The notes under the pieces were generated by a model. It worked only from the letters and a program-made list of their open reading frames with translations. It ran no database searches and had not been told where the DNA came from. The position numbers and the translations under genes were made by a program. Positions 1 to 7,414 of a stretch of DNA of 64,000 nucleotides are shown in pieces. This stretch comes from Sneathiella litorea. GTDB lineage: Bacteria > Pseudomonadota > Alphaproteobacteria > Sneathiellales > Sneathiellaceae. Positions within the stretch are counted from its first letter, which is position 1. Every line of letters begins with the position of its first letter. The stretch is taken from positions 558,357 through 622,356 of the forward strand of contig NZ_WTUW01000001.1 of assembly GCF_009882915.1 (NCBI RefSeq), given 5' to 3'.

Positions 1-579
1 CTGGCCACCTGGGGACTAAGCTTGGCTCTCTATCAAGGCGCGGTGTTGATCTTTGGCTCGGTTTCTCCGGGAATTGGCATGCCCCAAATTAACTTCAACG
101 TCGGAGACTACACTCTGGCGGCATATCCAATATTTATGATTCTCGTTGCCGTCGTAATGCTTGCAGGCATATATGTCCTTCTTACACGGACTGTCTACGG
201 TATGAAGGCACGCGCTGCCATTCAGGTGCCTGATATGGCGCGGGCAATAGGAATTGATTCCGCCCGAACAAATACACTGACGTTCGCCATTGGTTGCGGA
301 CTGGCCGGGTTTGCGGGAGCAATCCTCCTCCCTATTGTTCCCGCAACCCCCTCTATGGGCTTTGCATTTGTGATCAAGGCATTTTTGACGGTTGTCATTG
401 CCGGGCCGGTTACTCTTGCAGGCAGTGCTCTGGCCGCTATCGGCGTAGGTACCGGTGCCAGCATTGTTGCCAGCTTCATGACATCAGTTGCTGGCGACCT
501 TTTCTTCTTCATCCTGACTGTTGTCCTGCTACGGCTATACCCTCTGGGGGTTTCCGCCAAGTGGCGTATGAAGCTTTAG
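1..579 (+). CDS. Urea/amide-type ABC transporter permease (UrtB/LivH-like), 5' truncated
   Basis: Inner-membrane channel subunit of the branched-chain amino acid/urea (HAAT) class of ABC importers. The frame is open from base 1, so the N-terminus lies outside the window; about 192 C-terminal residues are present. Several hydrophobic segments are visible (around YPIFMILVAVVMLAGIY, FAIGCGLAGFAGAILL, FFFILTVVLLRLYPLGV). The loop with KARAAIQVPDMARAIGID matches the place where these permeases contact their ATPases. The next gene starts 9 bases after the stop and encodes the partner permease fused to an ATPase, so this is one operon. Downstream UrtD/UrtE-like ATPases and an amidase favour urea or a short amide as substrate rather than branched-chain amino acids; the substrate is inferred. 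Confidence 0.85.
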   Translation: MATWGLSLALYQGAVLIFGSVSPGIGMPQINFNVGDYTLAAYPIFMILVAVVMLAGIYVLLTRTVYGMKARAAIQVPDMARAIGIDSARTNTLTFAIGCGLAGFAGAILLPIVPATPSMGFAFVIKAFLTVVIAGPVTLAGSALAAIGVGTGASIVASFMTSVAGDLFFFILTVVLLRLYPLGVSAKWRMKL

Positions 580-588
580 GGGGCAACT

Positions 589-2427
589 ATGAAACACAAT
601 CTAACTACCGCCGAAAAAATTCATGGGTCAATCGGCATTTCAGCGCCCGCTATCGCAGTTGTCATCGCGCTTGGCATCTCCGGCCTGCTTGACCCCTATT
701 TGGCGTATGTCGCGTCCTTGTGGGTAATATATGGCCTTCTGGGTATGAGCCTTGATTTGGTATGGGGCCGCGGCGGTGTCCTGAGTCTCGGTCAAACCGC
801 CTTTTACGGATTAGGCGGGTATTTTGGCTCAGTTGTCGCCATCAACTTCTCCGACCTTACTGGCAACAGCCTTATCTGGGCGTTGCCAACAGGGGCGGTT
901 TGCGGTGCGCTGTCTGCGGCTGTGATCGGGTATCTGATATTCTACGCCCGCACCGGACCTCTTCAGACGACAATTCTCACCTACACATTCACTATCCTGC
1001 TATGGACGTTGTCGCAGTCCTTCAAAATTACCATCGGCGAGGCCAAAATTGGGGGTGACAACGGCATGGCCAATATTCCCGGCATGATATTGGCATTTGG
1101 AAAGGATGCAGCCGCGCTCGAGCCAAACGCTATGTTTGCAACTGTGGTTGTTATTTCTGCTGTCATATATTTTGCCGTTCGCATGCTTATGAGCGGCCCT
1201 TTCGGTAGGGTAATAGACTGCATACGGATTGACGGGGAAAAGACTGAATTGCTCGGCTACGATATCCGGAAATATCAACTTCAGAATTTTATGATTGCCG
1301 GTGCAATCGCCGGCATTGCAGGCGCCTTGTTCGCGGCCTGGTCAAATTACCTCAACCCGTCGATTTTCTCAGTACAAGAAGCATTGATGGTGCCGATATA
1401 TGTTTTGGTCGGCGGCGCCGGAACCTTGTCAGGTGCTTTTATTGGATCTGTGCTTATCGGTGGATTGTCGTTCTGGCTTGGTGGTGGCGCCATCAGTGGA
1501 CAGACCACATTAATATTAGGGTTGGTACTGATTGTCCTCGTGGTCTTCCTGAAAAATGGTATTCTTGGTGCGCTGAATAGCTTATGGCTCCGTTTTCTTC
1601 CAGATCGCAATCGAGCCGTAAACTCCATCAAGCCTGTGACAATAGATGCCTCGGTAGTGGAGAATATTCTTGCAGATGCGGAAATAGCGGCAGGCCCGCC
1701 AAAGTCCCTGGAGACAAAAAATGCTACCAAGGCATTTGGCGGCGTCATTCCTGTCAACAACGTATCCCTGAAATTTGAGCCAGGCCTCCCCCATTCCGTT
1801 ATTGGTCCGAATGGCGCTGGAAAAAGTTCCTTCCTTAAAGTCTGCGTTGGCATGTACCCACCGGATTCCGGTGACGTTCTGCTCGGCGGCGAAAACGTCT
1901 CGCATTCGCCTATTTTCCAATGCGTTGCCAAAGGGTTGGGAGTTAAAAACCAAAAACCTCAGGTATTTGGTGAATTGTCCATATTCGAAAATTTATGGAC
2001 CGCCGCCTTTTCGATGACCCGCGACAAGAATAAGGCCAATCAGATCGCCAATCAGATCCTGACCATGCTGGGCATGCATGAGCAGGGAAATGTGGAAGCA
2101 TCCGCCCTGTCTCACGGGCAGCAGCAATGGCTGGATATCGGCATGGTGCTCTGCCTGACTCCGCGAACGATTCTATTCGACGAACCCGCTGCCGGGATGA
2201 CAAATGAGGAAACCCGCGAACTATCTCACCTGGTTAGAATTCTCGCGAAGAAAACAACGGTCCTGGTAGTAGAGCATGACATGGAATTTGTACGCACTCT
2301 GGAAGGAATGGTGACCGTCCTTCACCAAGGTGCGTTTTTTGCGAAGGGCGATATCGTAAAATTGCGAGCCGATGACCGAGTTCTGGATATCTATTTGGGG
2401 AGGCGCGCACATGTTCAAAGTATCTAA
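589..2427 (+). CDS. Fused ABC permease-ATPase (UrtC-UrtD / LivM-LivG type)
   Basis: A 612-residue single chain combining the second membrane subunit and one ATPase of a urea/amide-type ABC importer. Residues about 1-335 are a LivM/UrtC-like permease with many hydrophobic segments (for example GGVLSLGQTAFYGLGGYF and IYVLVGGAGTLSGAFIGSVL). After a linker of about 40 residues comes an ABC ATPase (about 373-612) with Walker A GPNGAGKSS near 404-412, signature LSHGQQQWLDIG near 506 and Walker B TILFDEPAAGMT near 525. The LSHGQ-QWL form of the signature is typical of UrtD rather than LivG. The two modules are usually separate genes; here there is no stop or restart between them. ATG at 589 follows GGGGGC. 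The 3' end overlaps the next ATPase gene by 17 bases. Confidence 0.88.
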   Translation: MKHNLTTAEKIHGSIGISAPAIAVVIALGISGLLDPYLAYVASLWVIYGLLGMSLDLVWGRGGVLSLGQTAFYGLGGYFGSVVAINFSDLTGNSLIWALPTGAVCGALSAAVIGYLIFYARTGPLQTTILTYTFTILLWTLSQSFKITIGEAKIGGDNGMANIPGMILAFGKDAAALEPNAMFATVVVISAVIYFAVRMLMSGPFGRVIDCIRIDGEKTELLGYDIRKYQLQNFMIAGAIAGIAGALFAAWSNYLNPSIFSVQEALMVPIYVLVGGAGTLSGAFIGSVLIGGLSFWLGGGAISGQTTLILGLVLIVLVVFLKNGILGALNSLWLRFLPDRNRAVNSIKPVTIDASVVENILADAEIAAGPPKSLETKNATKAFGGVIPVNNVSLKFEPGLPHSVIGPNGAGKSSFLKVCVGMYPPDSGDVLLGGENVSHSPIFQCVAKGLGVKNQKPQVFGELSIFENLWTAAFSMTRDKNKANQIANQILTMLGMHEQGNVEASALSHGQQQWLDIGMVLCLTPRTILFDEPAAGMTNEETRELSHLVRILAKKTTVLVVEHDMEFVRTLEGMVTVLHQGAFFAKGDIVKLRADDRVLDIYLGRRAHVQSI

Positions 2428-3109
2428 CGCGACAGGCGGGTACGGGAAAACCATCATTATTCATGATGTAAGCCTTAATGTTCGGGAAGGCGAGATTGTC
2501 GCGCTCCTTGGGCGTAACGGCGTCGGCAAATCGACATTAATGAAATATATGACCGCCATTATTCCGGCAAAGAAAGGCAAAGTGGAAATAGCTGGATGCC
2601 CGGCCCCGAACACAACATTTGGCCGCGCCAGGGCCGGTTTGGGATATGTACCGCAAGGGCGGTTTGTGTTTCCCCGCATGTCCGTTACCGAGAACATTGC
2701 TGTCGCGGCGGCCACCAATGGCAAGAATGCCACTATGGCGGTCGAGGAAGCGTTGGAGGAATTTCCACTCCTCAGGCCGAAAGCAACAGCGTTGGCAGGT
2801 GGCCTGTCCGGCGGACAGCAGCAAGTCCTTGCTTTAGCACGCGCACTGGCGGCAGACCCCTGTATATTGTTGCTGGACGAACCAACGGAAGGCGTTCAGC
2901 CCTCAATAATTGATGAAATTGCCGGAACACTCCTTCGAATAAACAAGGAACGGGGCATTTCCATGCTTGTCGCTGAACAGGATTTAGATTTCTGCCTGTC
3001 CATTGCTGAAAGAGCCTATGTCATGGAGAGAGGTACTATCCGTCTGGAAACTGACCGGGAAAACCTGCGTAAGGACAAGGCTCTGCAGCAAGAGTTGCTT
3101 GGGGTGTGA
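2411..3109 (+). CDS. ABC transporter ATP-binding protein (UrtE/LivF-like)
   Basis: Second ATPase of the importer, 232 residues. It has Walker A GRNGVGKST, signature LSGGQQQVLALARAL and Walker B ILLLDEPTEGVQPSIIDEI; the EPTEG-QPSII block is characteristic of UrtE and LivF. The open frame extends further upstream, but ATG 2411 after GGGGAGGCGCGC is preferred because it gives the family-typical N-terminus MFKVSNATGGYG. It lies inside the 3' end of the fused permease-ATPase gene, so translation is probably coupled. With the upstream fusion and permease it completes the membrane part of the transporter. No substrate-binding protein with a signal peptide is encoded in the visible part of the operon. 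Confidence 0.88.
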   Translation: MFKVSNATGGYGKTIIIHDVSLNVREGEIVALLGRNGVGKSTLMKYMTAIIPAKKGKVEIAGCPAPNTTFGRARAGLGYVPQGRFVFPRMSVTENIAVAAATNGKNATMAVEEALEEFPLLRPKATALAGGLSGGQQQVLALARALAADPCILLLDEPTEGVQPSIIDEIAGTLLRINKERGISMLVAEQDLDFCLSIAERAYVMERGTIRLETDRENLRKDKALQQELLGV

Positions 3110-3110
3110 C

Positions 3111-3269
3111 ATGACGCAGAAAGTACCTTTATCCGAACAGCAAAAGCATCATATCGAGGCGACCCTCAAGAGAATTACAGAAGGGCTAGCAAAAAAATGC
3201 GATCCAGATCTGGAGCCGTCTCATATCTTTAATCCGGAGGCGTTTAGTGAGAAAAGAGTTGAGCGTTGA
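3111..3269 (+). CDS. Small AtzG-like amidase partner subunit
   Basis: A 52-residue protein beginning MTQKVPLSEQQKHHIEATLK and ending with an EPSHIFNPEAF segment. Small proteins with a helical body and a C-terminal E-P-x-x-x-F-x-P motif (AtzG/DUF4089, distantly like GatC) sit directly before AtzE-type amidases and wrap around them as a second subunit. The ATG lies one base after the stop of the ATPase gene, and the reading frame overlaps the amidase start by 23 bases, as expected for stoichiometric partners. The assignment rests on size, the terminal motif and position; the sequence is too short to be certain. Confidence 0.6.
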   Translation: MTQKVPLSEQQKHHIEATLKRITEGLAKKCDPDLEPSHIFNPEAFSEKRVER

Positions 3270-4623
3270 GAAGAACTGGACTGTCAGCTCTCAGTCCAAG
3301 GCAATGGCGGCTGGCGATGTTTCAGCAATGGAATTAGCGAACGTCGCGCTTAAGTTGGCTGCTGATCAGACTGTCCTGAATGCGATTGTGTCACTGGATC
3401 CGGAAATTGTTCGCCAGCAGGCTGAAGCGTCGGATGTACGCCGGAAATCAGGAAACCTTTTGAGCGAGATTGATGGTGTTTGCATCGCTGTAAAAGATAA
3501 CTTTTGGACGAAAGATTATCCCACGACGGCCTGTTCAAACGCGGCACCCGTATATCCGGAAAACGTAGATTCATCGGTTGTGGAAAAACTTCGGTCTGCA
3601 GGTGCCATAATTTTTGCCAAGACAAACATGCATGAATGGGCATATGGCGCAACAAATGGAACGTCCAGTATTGGCCCGACAAGGAACCCCCATAACGTCG
3701 AGCATATAACCGGGGGAAGCAGCGGTGGCTCCGCGGCGTTGGTTGCCGCCGGAATTGTACCTGCTGCCTTAGGAAGCGATACCGGTGGATCTGTCCGCAT
3801 TCCTTCCGGGGCCTGCGGGATTTATGGATTTAAGCCAAGCTATGGCCGTGCATCACGGCATGGAGTATTGCCGTTATCCTGGTCATTGGATGCGCCGGGA
3901 CTGATGGCCACTACATTACATGACCTTGAACTCCTACTTCCGTATTTTATTGGCGCTGATCAGGCAGATGGAACCACGATCCATTCCAAACCCTACACAG
4001 CCGGTAAAACTATCGAGCACCCAAAGCTGGTAAATCTTGTTGGCGCCGGACTGGAACGAAGCGAGGAAGTCAATGCAACGCTCAATCATGCCCTGCAGCA
4101 GGTTCAAGCCTTTGCTGAAGTAAATACAGGCGAAATCCCGGATCTCGGCTCCTACTTCGCGGCGTGGGAGGCAATCCTTCACGCCGAAGCCACGAGCTTT
4201 CATGCCGAACAGCTTGCCAACGATCCGTCCGGATATAGCGCGATCACCCGATCACATCTTGAGGCTGGAAAATTGCTGTCGGCGACCGAGTTATTAAAAG
4301 CACAACAATTGCGAACTGAGTTTTGCCGTGCAATAGATGAACTATTGAAAAATGCGGATGCTCTGGTTTTGCCGACCCTCCCCGTCACCGCGCCAAAACT
4401 TGGTGAAGACTGGCAGGAATTTGGAAATTTGCGAGTGACAAGCCAGGATAGCATGACGTGGTTTTGCTGGCTCGGCAACTTGGCCGGTTTGCCATGCCTC
4501 TCTATCCCTTGCGGGCTATCCCACGCAGGCCTGCCGGTCGGCATGATGTTAATGGGGCGAGCCGGAGACGATGAGAAACTGTTCAATGCAGCGCGTCAAT
4601 TGGATTTGGCCATTAATCCTTGA
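3247..4623 (+). CDS. Amidase-signature hydrolase (AtzE/GatA type)
   Basis: A 458-residue cytoplasmic amidase of the amidase-signature superfamily. The Ser-cisSer-Lys triad is visible: Lys83 in VCIAVKDNFW, cis-Ser158 in TGGSSGGSAAL and nucleophile Ser182 in GSDTGGSVRIPSGACG. Length and the preceding small subunit point to the AtzE-AtzG (1-carboxybiuret hydrolase) group, though glutamyl-tRNA amidotransferase-like or short-chain amidases are alternatives. Context beside a Urt-like importer and an AmiC/AmiR pair suggests hydrolysis of an imported small amide or urea derivative; the substrate is not deducible. GTG 3247 is the start because GGAGG lies 6 bases upstream. There is no allophanate-hydrolase C-terminal domain. 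Confidence 0.85.
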   Translation: MRKELSVEKNWTVSSQSKAMAAGDVSAMELANVALKLAADQTVLNAIVSLDPEIVRQQAEASDVRRKSGNLLSEIDGVCIAVKDNFWTKDYPTTACSNAAPVYPENVDSSVVEKLRSAGAIIFAKTNMHEWAYGATNGTSSIGPTRNPHNVEHITGGSSGGSAALVAAGIVPAALGSDTGGSVRIPSGACGIYGFKPSYGRASRHGVLPLSWSLDAPGLMATTLHDLELLLPYFIGADQADGTTIHSKPYTAGKTIEHPKLVNLVGAGLERSEEVNATLNHALQQVQAFAEVNTGEIPDLGSYFAAWEAILHAEATSFHAEQLANDPSGYSAITRSHLEAGKLLSATELLKAQQLRTEFCRAIDELLKNADALVLPTLPVTAPKLGEDWQEFGNLRVTSQDSMTWFCWLGNLAGLPCLSIPCGLSHAGLPVGMMLMGRAGDDEKLFNAARQLDLAINP

Positions 4624-4635
4624 TAGGATGGATAT

Positions 4636-5772
4636 ATGAAACAGAGGCCGTTCAGCTTTGGAGTCCTGTTCTCGCAATCAGGGACAATGGCAGTAACCGA
4701 AACTGCGCATCTGCAAGGAATTCTTCTTGCCTGTGAGGAAATCAACAACGCGGGCGGTATCAACGATCGGCTGCTTGATCCGATAATTCTTGACCCGAAG
4801 AGTGATGCGTCGACATACGCGCGAATGACAACAGAATTGCTATTGCGCCATAACGTCAATGTTATTTTCGGATGCTGTCTCTCCTCAAGCCGAAAGCGTG
4901 TATTGCCAATCGTGGAAAGATTCAATGGCGTGCTCTTCTACCCGTCAGTCTATGAGGGGTTCGAATATTCACCAAATGTGATTTACGGTGGCGCTACGCC
5001 AAACCAGATGATCATTCCACTATTGGAGTATTTATTTTCCAAAGGTCAGAAAAAAGCCGTCCTTATTGGAACGGATACTCTGTTCGCCCGTGAAATCAAT
5101 CGAATAGTCGCCGAGTTTTTAACTGAAAGTGGTGGCTCATTTGTTACTAAAGATTATGTCCCGCTGGGAACACCGAAAGAAGCATTTAGAAACATTGCCC
5201 TTCGTTCCATTGAAAGCCAGCCTGACATTATCCTGTCTACTTTTGTTGGGGGTGAAATTCAGAAATTTTATGAATGCTTTTCGGATTTGTCGGACACCCA
5301 CAAACTGCCCCAAATTGCCTCCCTGACGACTACAGAGTCAGAATTGGCAACCCTACCGGAAAACGCACGCGCCGGGCATTTGACAGTCTCTTCTTACTTT
5401 GGCTCGGAAGAGGATCCAGATAACAAGAAATTCGTGGAACTTTATAAATCGAAATTTGGAAAATCACGGCAACCAAGTGTTTATACACAGACAACCTACA
5501 ATCAAATCCACATGCTTTCCGAGGCATTGAAATGGTCAGCGAGCGACTCAAGCGAAGATATTCTGAGCTCTCTATCCAGCGTTTCCCTTGAGGTACCCGG
5601 CGGGAGAATTTCTCTGGACAGTGATACAAATCATACTATTCTTAGAAGGCTGATCGGCGAGTCCGACAAAAACGGCGCGTTCAAAATAGTTTGGAGCAGC
5701 CCGGATGTTGTTAACCCTGATCCCTACTTAATGAGCTATGACCGCCTGATTGTAGCTAATAGGATGACATGA
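4636..5772 (+). CDS. AmiC-like cytoplasmic amide/urea sensor (periplasmic-binding fold)
   Basis: A 378-residue protein of the receptor-ligand-binding family that contains UrtA, FmdD and the amide sensor AmiC. The mature-type sequence begins at once (MKQRPFSFGVLFSQSGTMAV) with no signal peptide or lipobox, so it should stay in the cytoplasm. The typical blocks LQGILLACEEINNAGGI and VNVIFGCCLSSSRKRVLP are present. In Pseudomonas, AmiC holds the antiterminator AmiR inactive until an amide binds. Here the gene overlaps an AmiR-like gene by 4 bases (ATGA), which strongly supports that role over a transport-binding function. It lies 12 bases after the amidase gene. The identity of the ligand is inferred only from context. 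Confidence 0.82.
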   Translation: MKQRPFSFGVLFSQSGTMAVTETAHLQGILLACEEINNAGGINDRLLDPIILDPKSDASTYARMTTELLLRHNVNVIFGCCLSSSRKRVLPIVERFNGVLFYPSVYEGFEYSPNVIYGGATPNQMIIPLLEYLFSKGQKKAVLIGTDTLFAREINRIVAEFLTESGGSFVTKDYVPLGTPKEAFRNIALRSIESQPDIILSTFVGGEIQKFYECFSDLSDTHKLPQIASLTTTESELATLPENARAGHLTVSSYFGSEEDPDNKKFVELYKSKFGKSRQPSVYTQTTYNQIHMLSEALKWSASDSSEDILSSLSSVSLEVPGGRISLDSDTNHTILRRLIGESDKNGAFKIVWSSPDVVNPDPYLMSYDRLIVANRMT

Positions 5773-6356
5773 CCGACTCAGAGATATCAATTCTGAGAAA
5801 TTTGCGAAAAACCCGAACACTCGTCTTACATCCCGATGACGAGGACGGTATTGCTTTGACACGGCATTTGGTTCGCGTCGGCTGTGCCGCTGAACGGGTA
5901 TGGCCCGCTCCGGCCGAATTGCCGCAAGAAGTTAGTGTGGTCTTGTTTCTGCTAAGCCCGGATGAAGACAGCAATTCATATGAATGGATGAGTTCAGAAG
6001 CGGATGTGGCACGCATTGCTATTATATCCTATGAGACGCCTGAAATTCTGGTTCAACTGGATAAGCTGAATGCTCATAGTATACTCACGAAACCTATTCG
6101 ACACTTTGGCGTTCTTGCAGCTGTCACTAATTCCATTCAGGTTTCCAACCATATCGCCCGCCTGCGCCGCCGAATTCGGCTGCAAGATGAAACCCTCAAA
6201 GGACGGCGAAAAGTTGAAACAGCAATCGGCATTTTAAGAAAATCCCGAGGAATTTCTGAAGAGAAGGCCTACCGCCTATTGAGAGAAAAATCGATGAGGG
6301 ATCGCATTCCAATTAGTGAACTTGCTGAAGCTTTCATCGTTTCGAGCGATCTTTAA
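5769..6356 (+). CDS. AmiR-like ANTAR-domain transcription antiterminator
   Basis: A 195-residue protein with an N-terminal pseudo-receiver-like region (about 1-125) and a C-terminal ANTAR RNA-binding domain (about 135-190). The ANTAR core is seen in VETAIGILRKSRGISEEKAY and LREKSMRDRIPISELAEAFI. ANTAR proteins bind tandem-hexaloop leader RNAs and prevent terminator formation. Partnered with the overlapping AmiC-like gene, it probably controls this amide/urea operon through a leader that would lie upstream of base 1. The receiver region lacks an obvious phosphoacceptor aspartate context, as in AmiR, consistent with control by protein binding rather than phosphorylation. It is the last gene of the operon. 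Confidence 0.83.
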   Translation: MTDSEISILRNLRKTRTLVLHPDDEDGIALTRHLVRVGCAAERVWPAPAELPQEVSVVLFLLSPDEDSNSYEWMSSEADVARIAIISYETPEILVQLDKLNAHSILTKPIRHFGVLAAVTNSIQVSNHIARLRRRIRLQDETLKGRRKVETAIGILRKSRGISEEKAYRLLREKSMRDRIPISELAEAFIVSSDL

Positions 6357-6669
6357 ACCTCGACTGATTTTCAGATCGCGGCCACAGCGGTTAGCGTGAA
6401 CTAATGCTCAAATTACGAATTTTTAGTGCTGGCGAAGCTTATCGCTGGATTTCTTGTTCCAAGAACGGTGAAACGTTAGTTAAATCCCTCCTTGTGTTCC
6501 CAAAATACTGCTGTTATACAATGAAAAGAAGGTGGAGATTTTTTCTCTTGTTTTTCAACAACATATAGCCTTAAAGCACTCAATTTTTCTTCTTGTAACG
6601 CGTGCTTTAGCATATATTTACGGTTAAGCCTCTATCCTTCTCACACACTAGCCGGTACCGGAGGATAAT
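6357..6669. other. Intergenic region with a 15-bp inverted repeat
   Basis: A 313-base non-coding stretch between the amide operon and the exonuclease gene. It contains a perfect inverted repeat, TTCTTG-TTC-CAAGAA, at 6451-6465, resembling a dimeric regulator site. Downstream it is T-rich with TATATT at about 6614-6619, a possible -10 element for the exonuclease gene but without a convincing -35. GGAGG at 6660-6664 is the ribosome-binding site of the next gene. No tRNA or small gene was recognised. Confidence 0.4.
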
Positions 6670-7284
6670 ATGGCAATTTTTCTGCATCATGGTGACCTTC
6701 CCGACGATGTCGACCTTGGTTCGTCCATTGCAGTGGACAGTGAGACAATGGGGCTACTTCCTCATCGTGATCGGCTGTGTCTGGTTCAACTTTCTTCCGG
6801 CGATGGCAATGCTCATCTCGTAAAGTTTGACGGGAAAAATTATGATGCGCCGAATCTTGTGCGGCAGCTTGGAGACCCGGAGCGGCTTAAAATCTTCCAC
6901 TTTGGCCGGTTTGACATTGCGGTGATGGAACATTATCTCGGCGTGACATGCGCGCCTGTATATTGCACGAAGATCGCGTCGCGCCTCGTCAGAACCTACA
7001 CTGATCGGCATGGGCTGAAAAATCTGTGCCAGGAAATCCTTGGCATCGACATTTCCAAGCAACAGCAGTCGTCTGACTGGGGTGCAGATGACCTGAGTGA
7101 GGCGCAAATGGAGTATGCCGCCTCCGATGTGTTATACCTTCACCAGCTTAAATCACGCCTAGACGAAATGTTAATACGTGAAGGACGCGTCGAATTGGCT
7201 GAGCAATGCTTCAGGTTTCTTCCGACAAGAGCGAAACTCGATCTTGCGGGATGGATGGACACAGACATCTTCTCACATAGCTAA
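6670..7284 (+). CDS. 3'-5' exonuclease of the RNase D / DEDDy family
   Basis: A 204-residue exonuclease-only protein. The DEDDy catalytic blocks are visible: ExoI AVDSETMGL (Asp and Glu), ExoII HFGRFDIAVME (Asp) and ExoIII YAASDVLYLHQL (Tyr and Asp). It lacks the HRDC domains of full RNase D, so it is the short alphaproteobacterial form likely acting in 3' trimming of structured RNA. ATG 6670 follows GGAGGATAAT. The gene stands alone before kdsD and the lpt genes, a common order in alphaproteobacteria. Confidence 0.87.
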   Translation: MAIFLHHGDLPDDVDLGSSIAVDSETMGLLPHRDRLCLVQLSSGDGNAHLVKFDGKNYDAPNLVRQLGDPERLKIFHFGRFDIAVMEHYLGVTCAPVYCTKIASRLVRTYTDRHGLKNLCQEILGIDISKQQQSSDWGADDLSEAQMEYAASDVLYLHQLKSRLDEMLIREGRVELAEQCFRFLPTRAKLDLAGWMDTDIFSHS

Positions 7285-7310
7285 GACTGAGTGACAAAAA
7301 GCTATTAACC

Positions 7311-7341
7311 TTGTTAAAAAGGCGTAATTTTCTTATATATT
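7311..7341 (+). promoter_or_regulatory. Putative sigma-70-type promoter for kdsD-lptCAB
   Basis: TTGTTA (7311-7316) is followed by TTATAT (7333-7338, spacer 16) or the overlapping TATATT (7336-7341, spacer 19). Transcription would begin at about 7345-7348, which places the upstream in-frame ATG (7343) at or before the transcript start and supports the downstream start at 7415 for kdsD. Confidence 0.5.
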
Positions 7342-7414
7342 AATGAACTCAGAGATAGCGTGTCTGACTGGTAGAGCCTTTACCGGGATATGCAAACAGA
7401 CGACGGATCAATTA

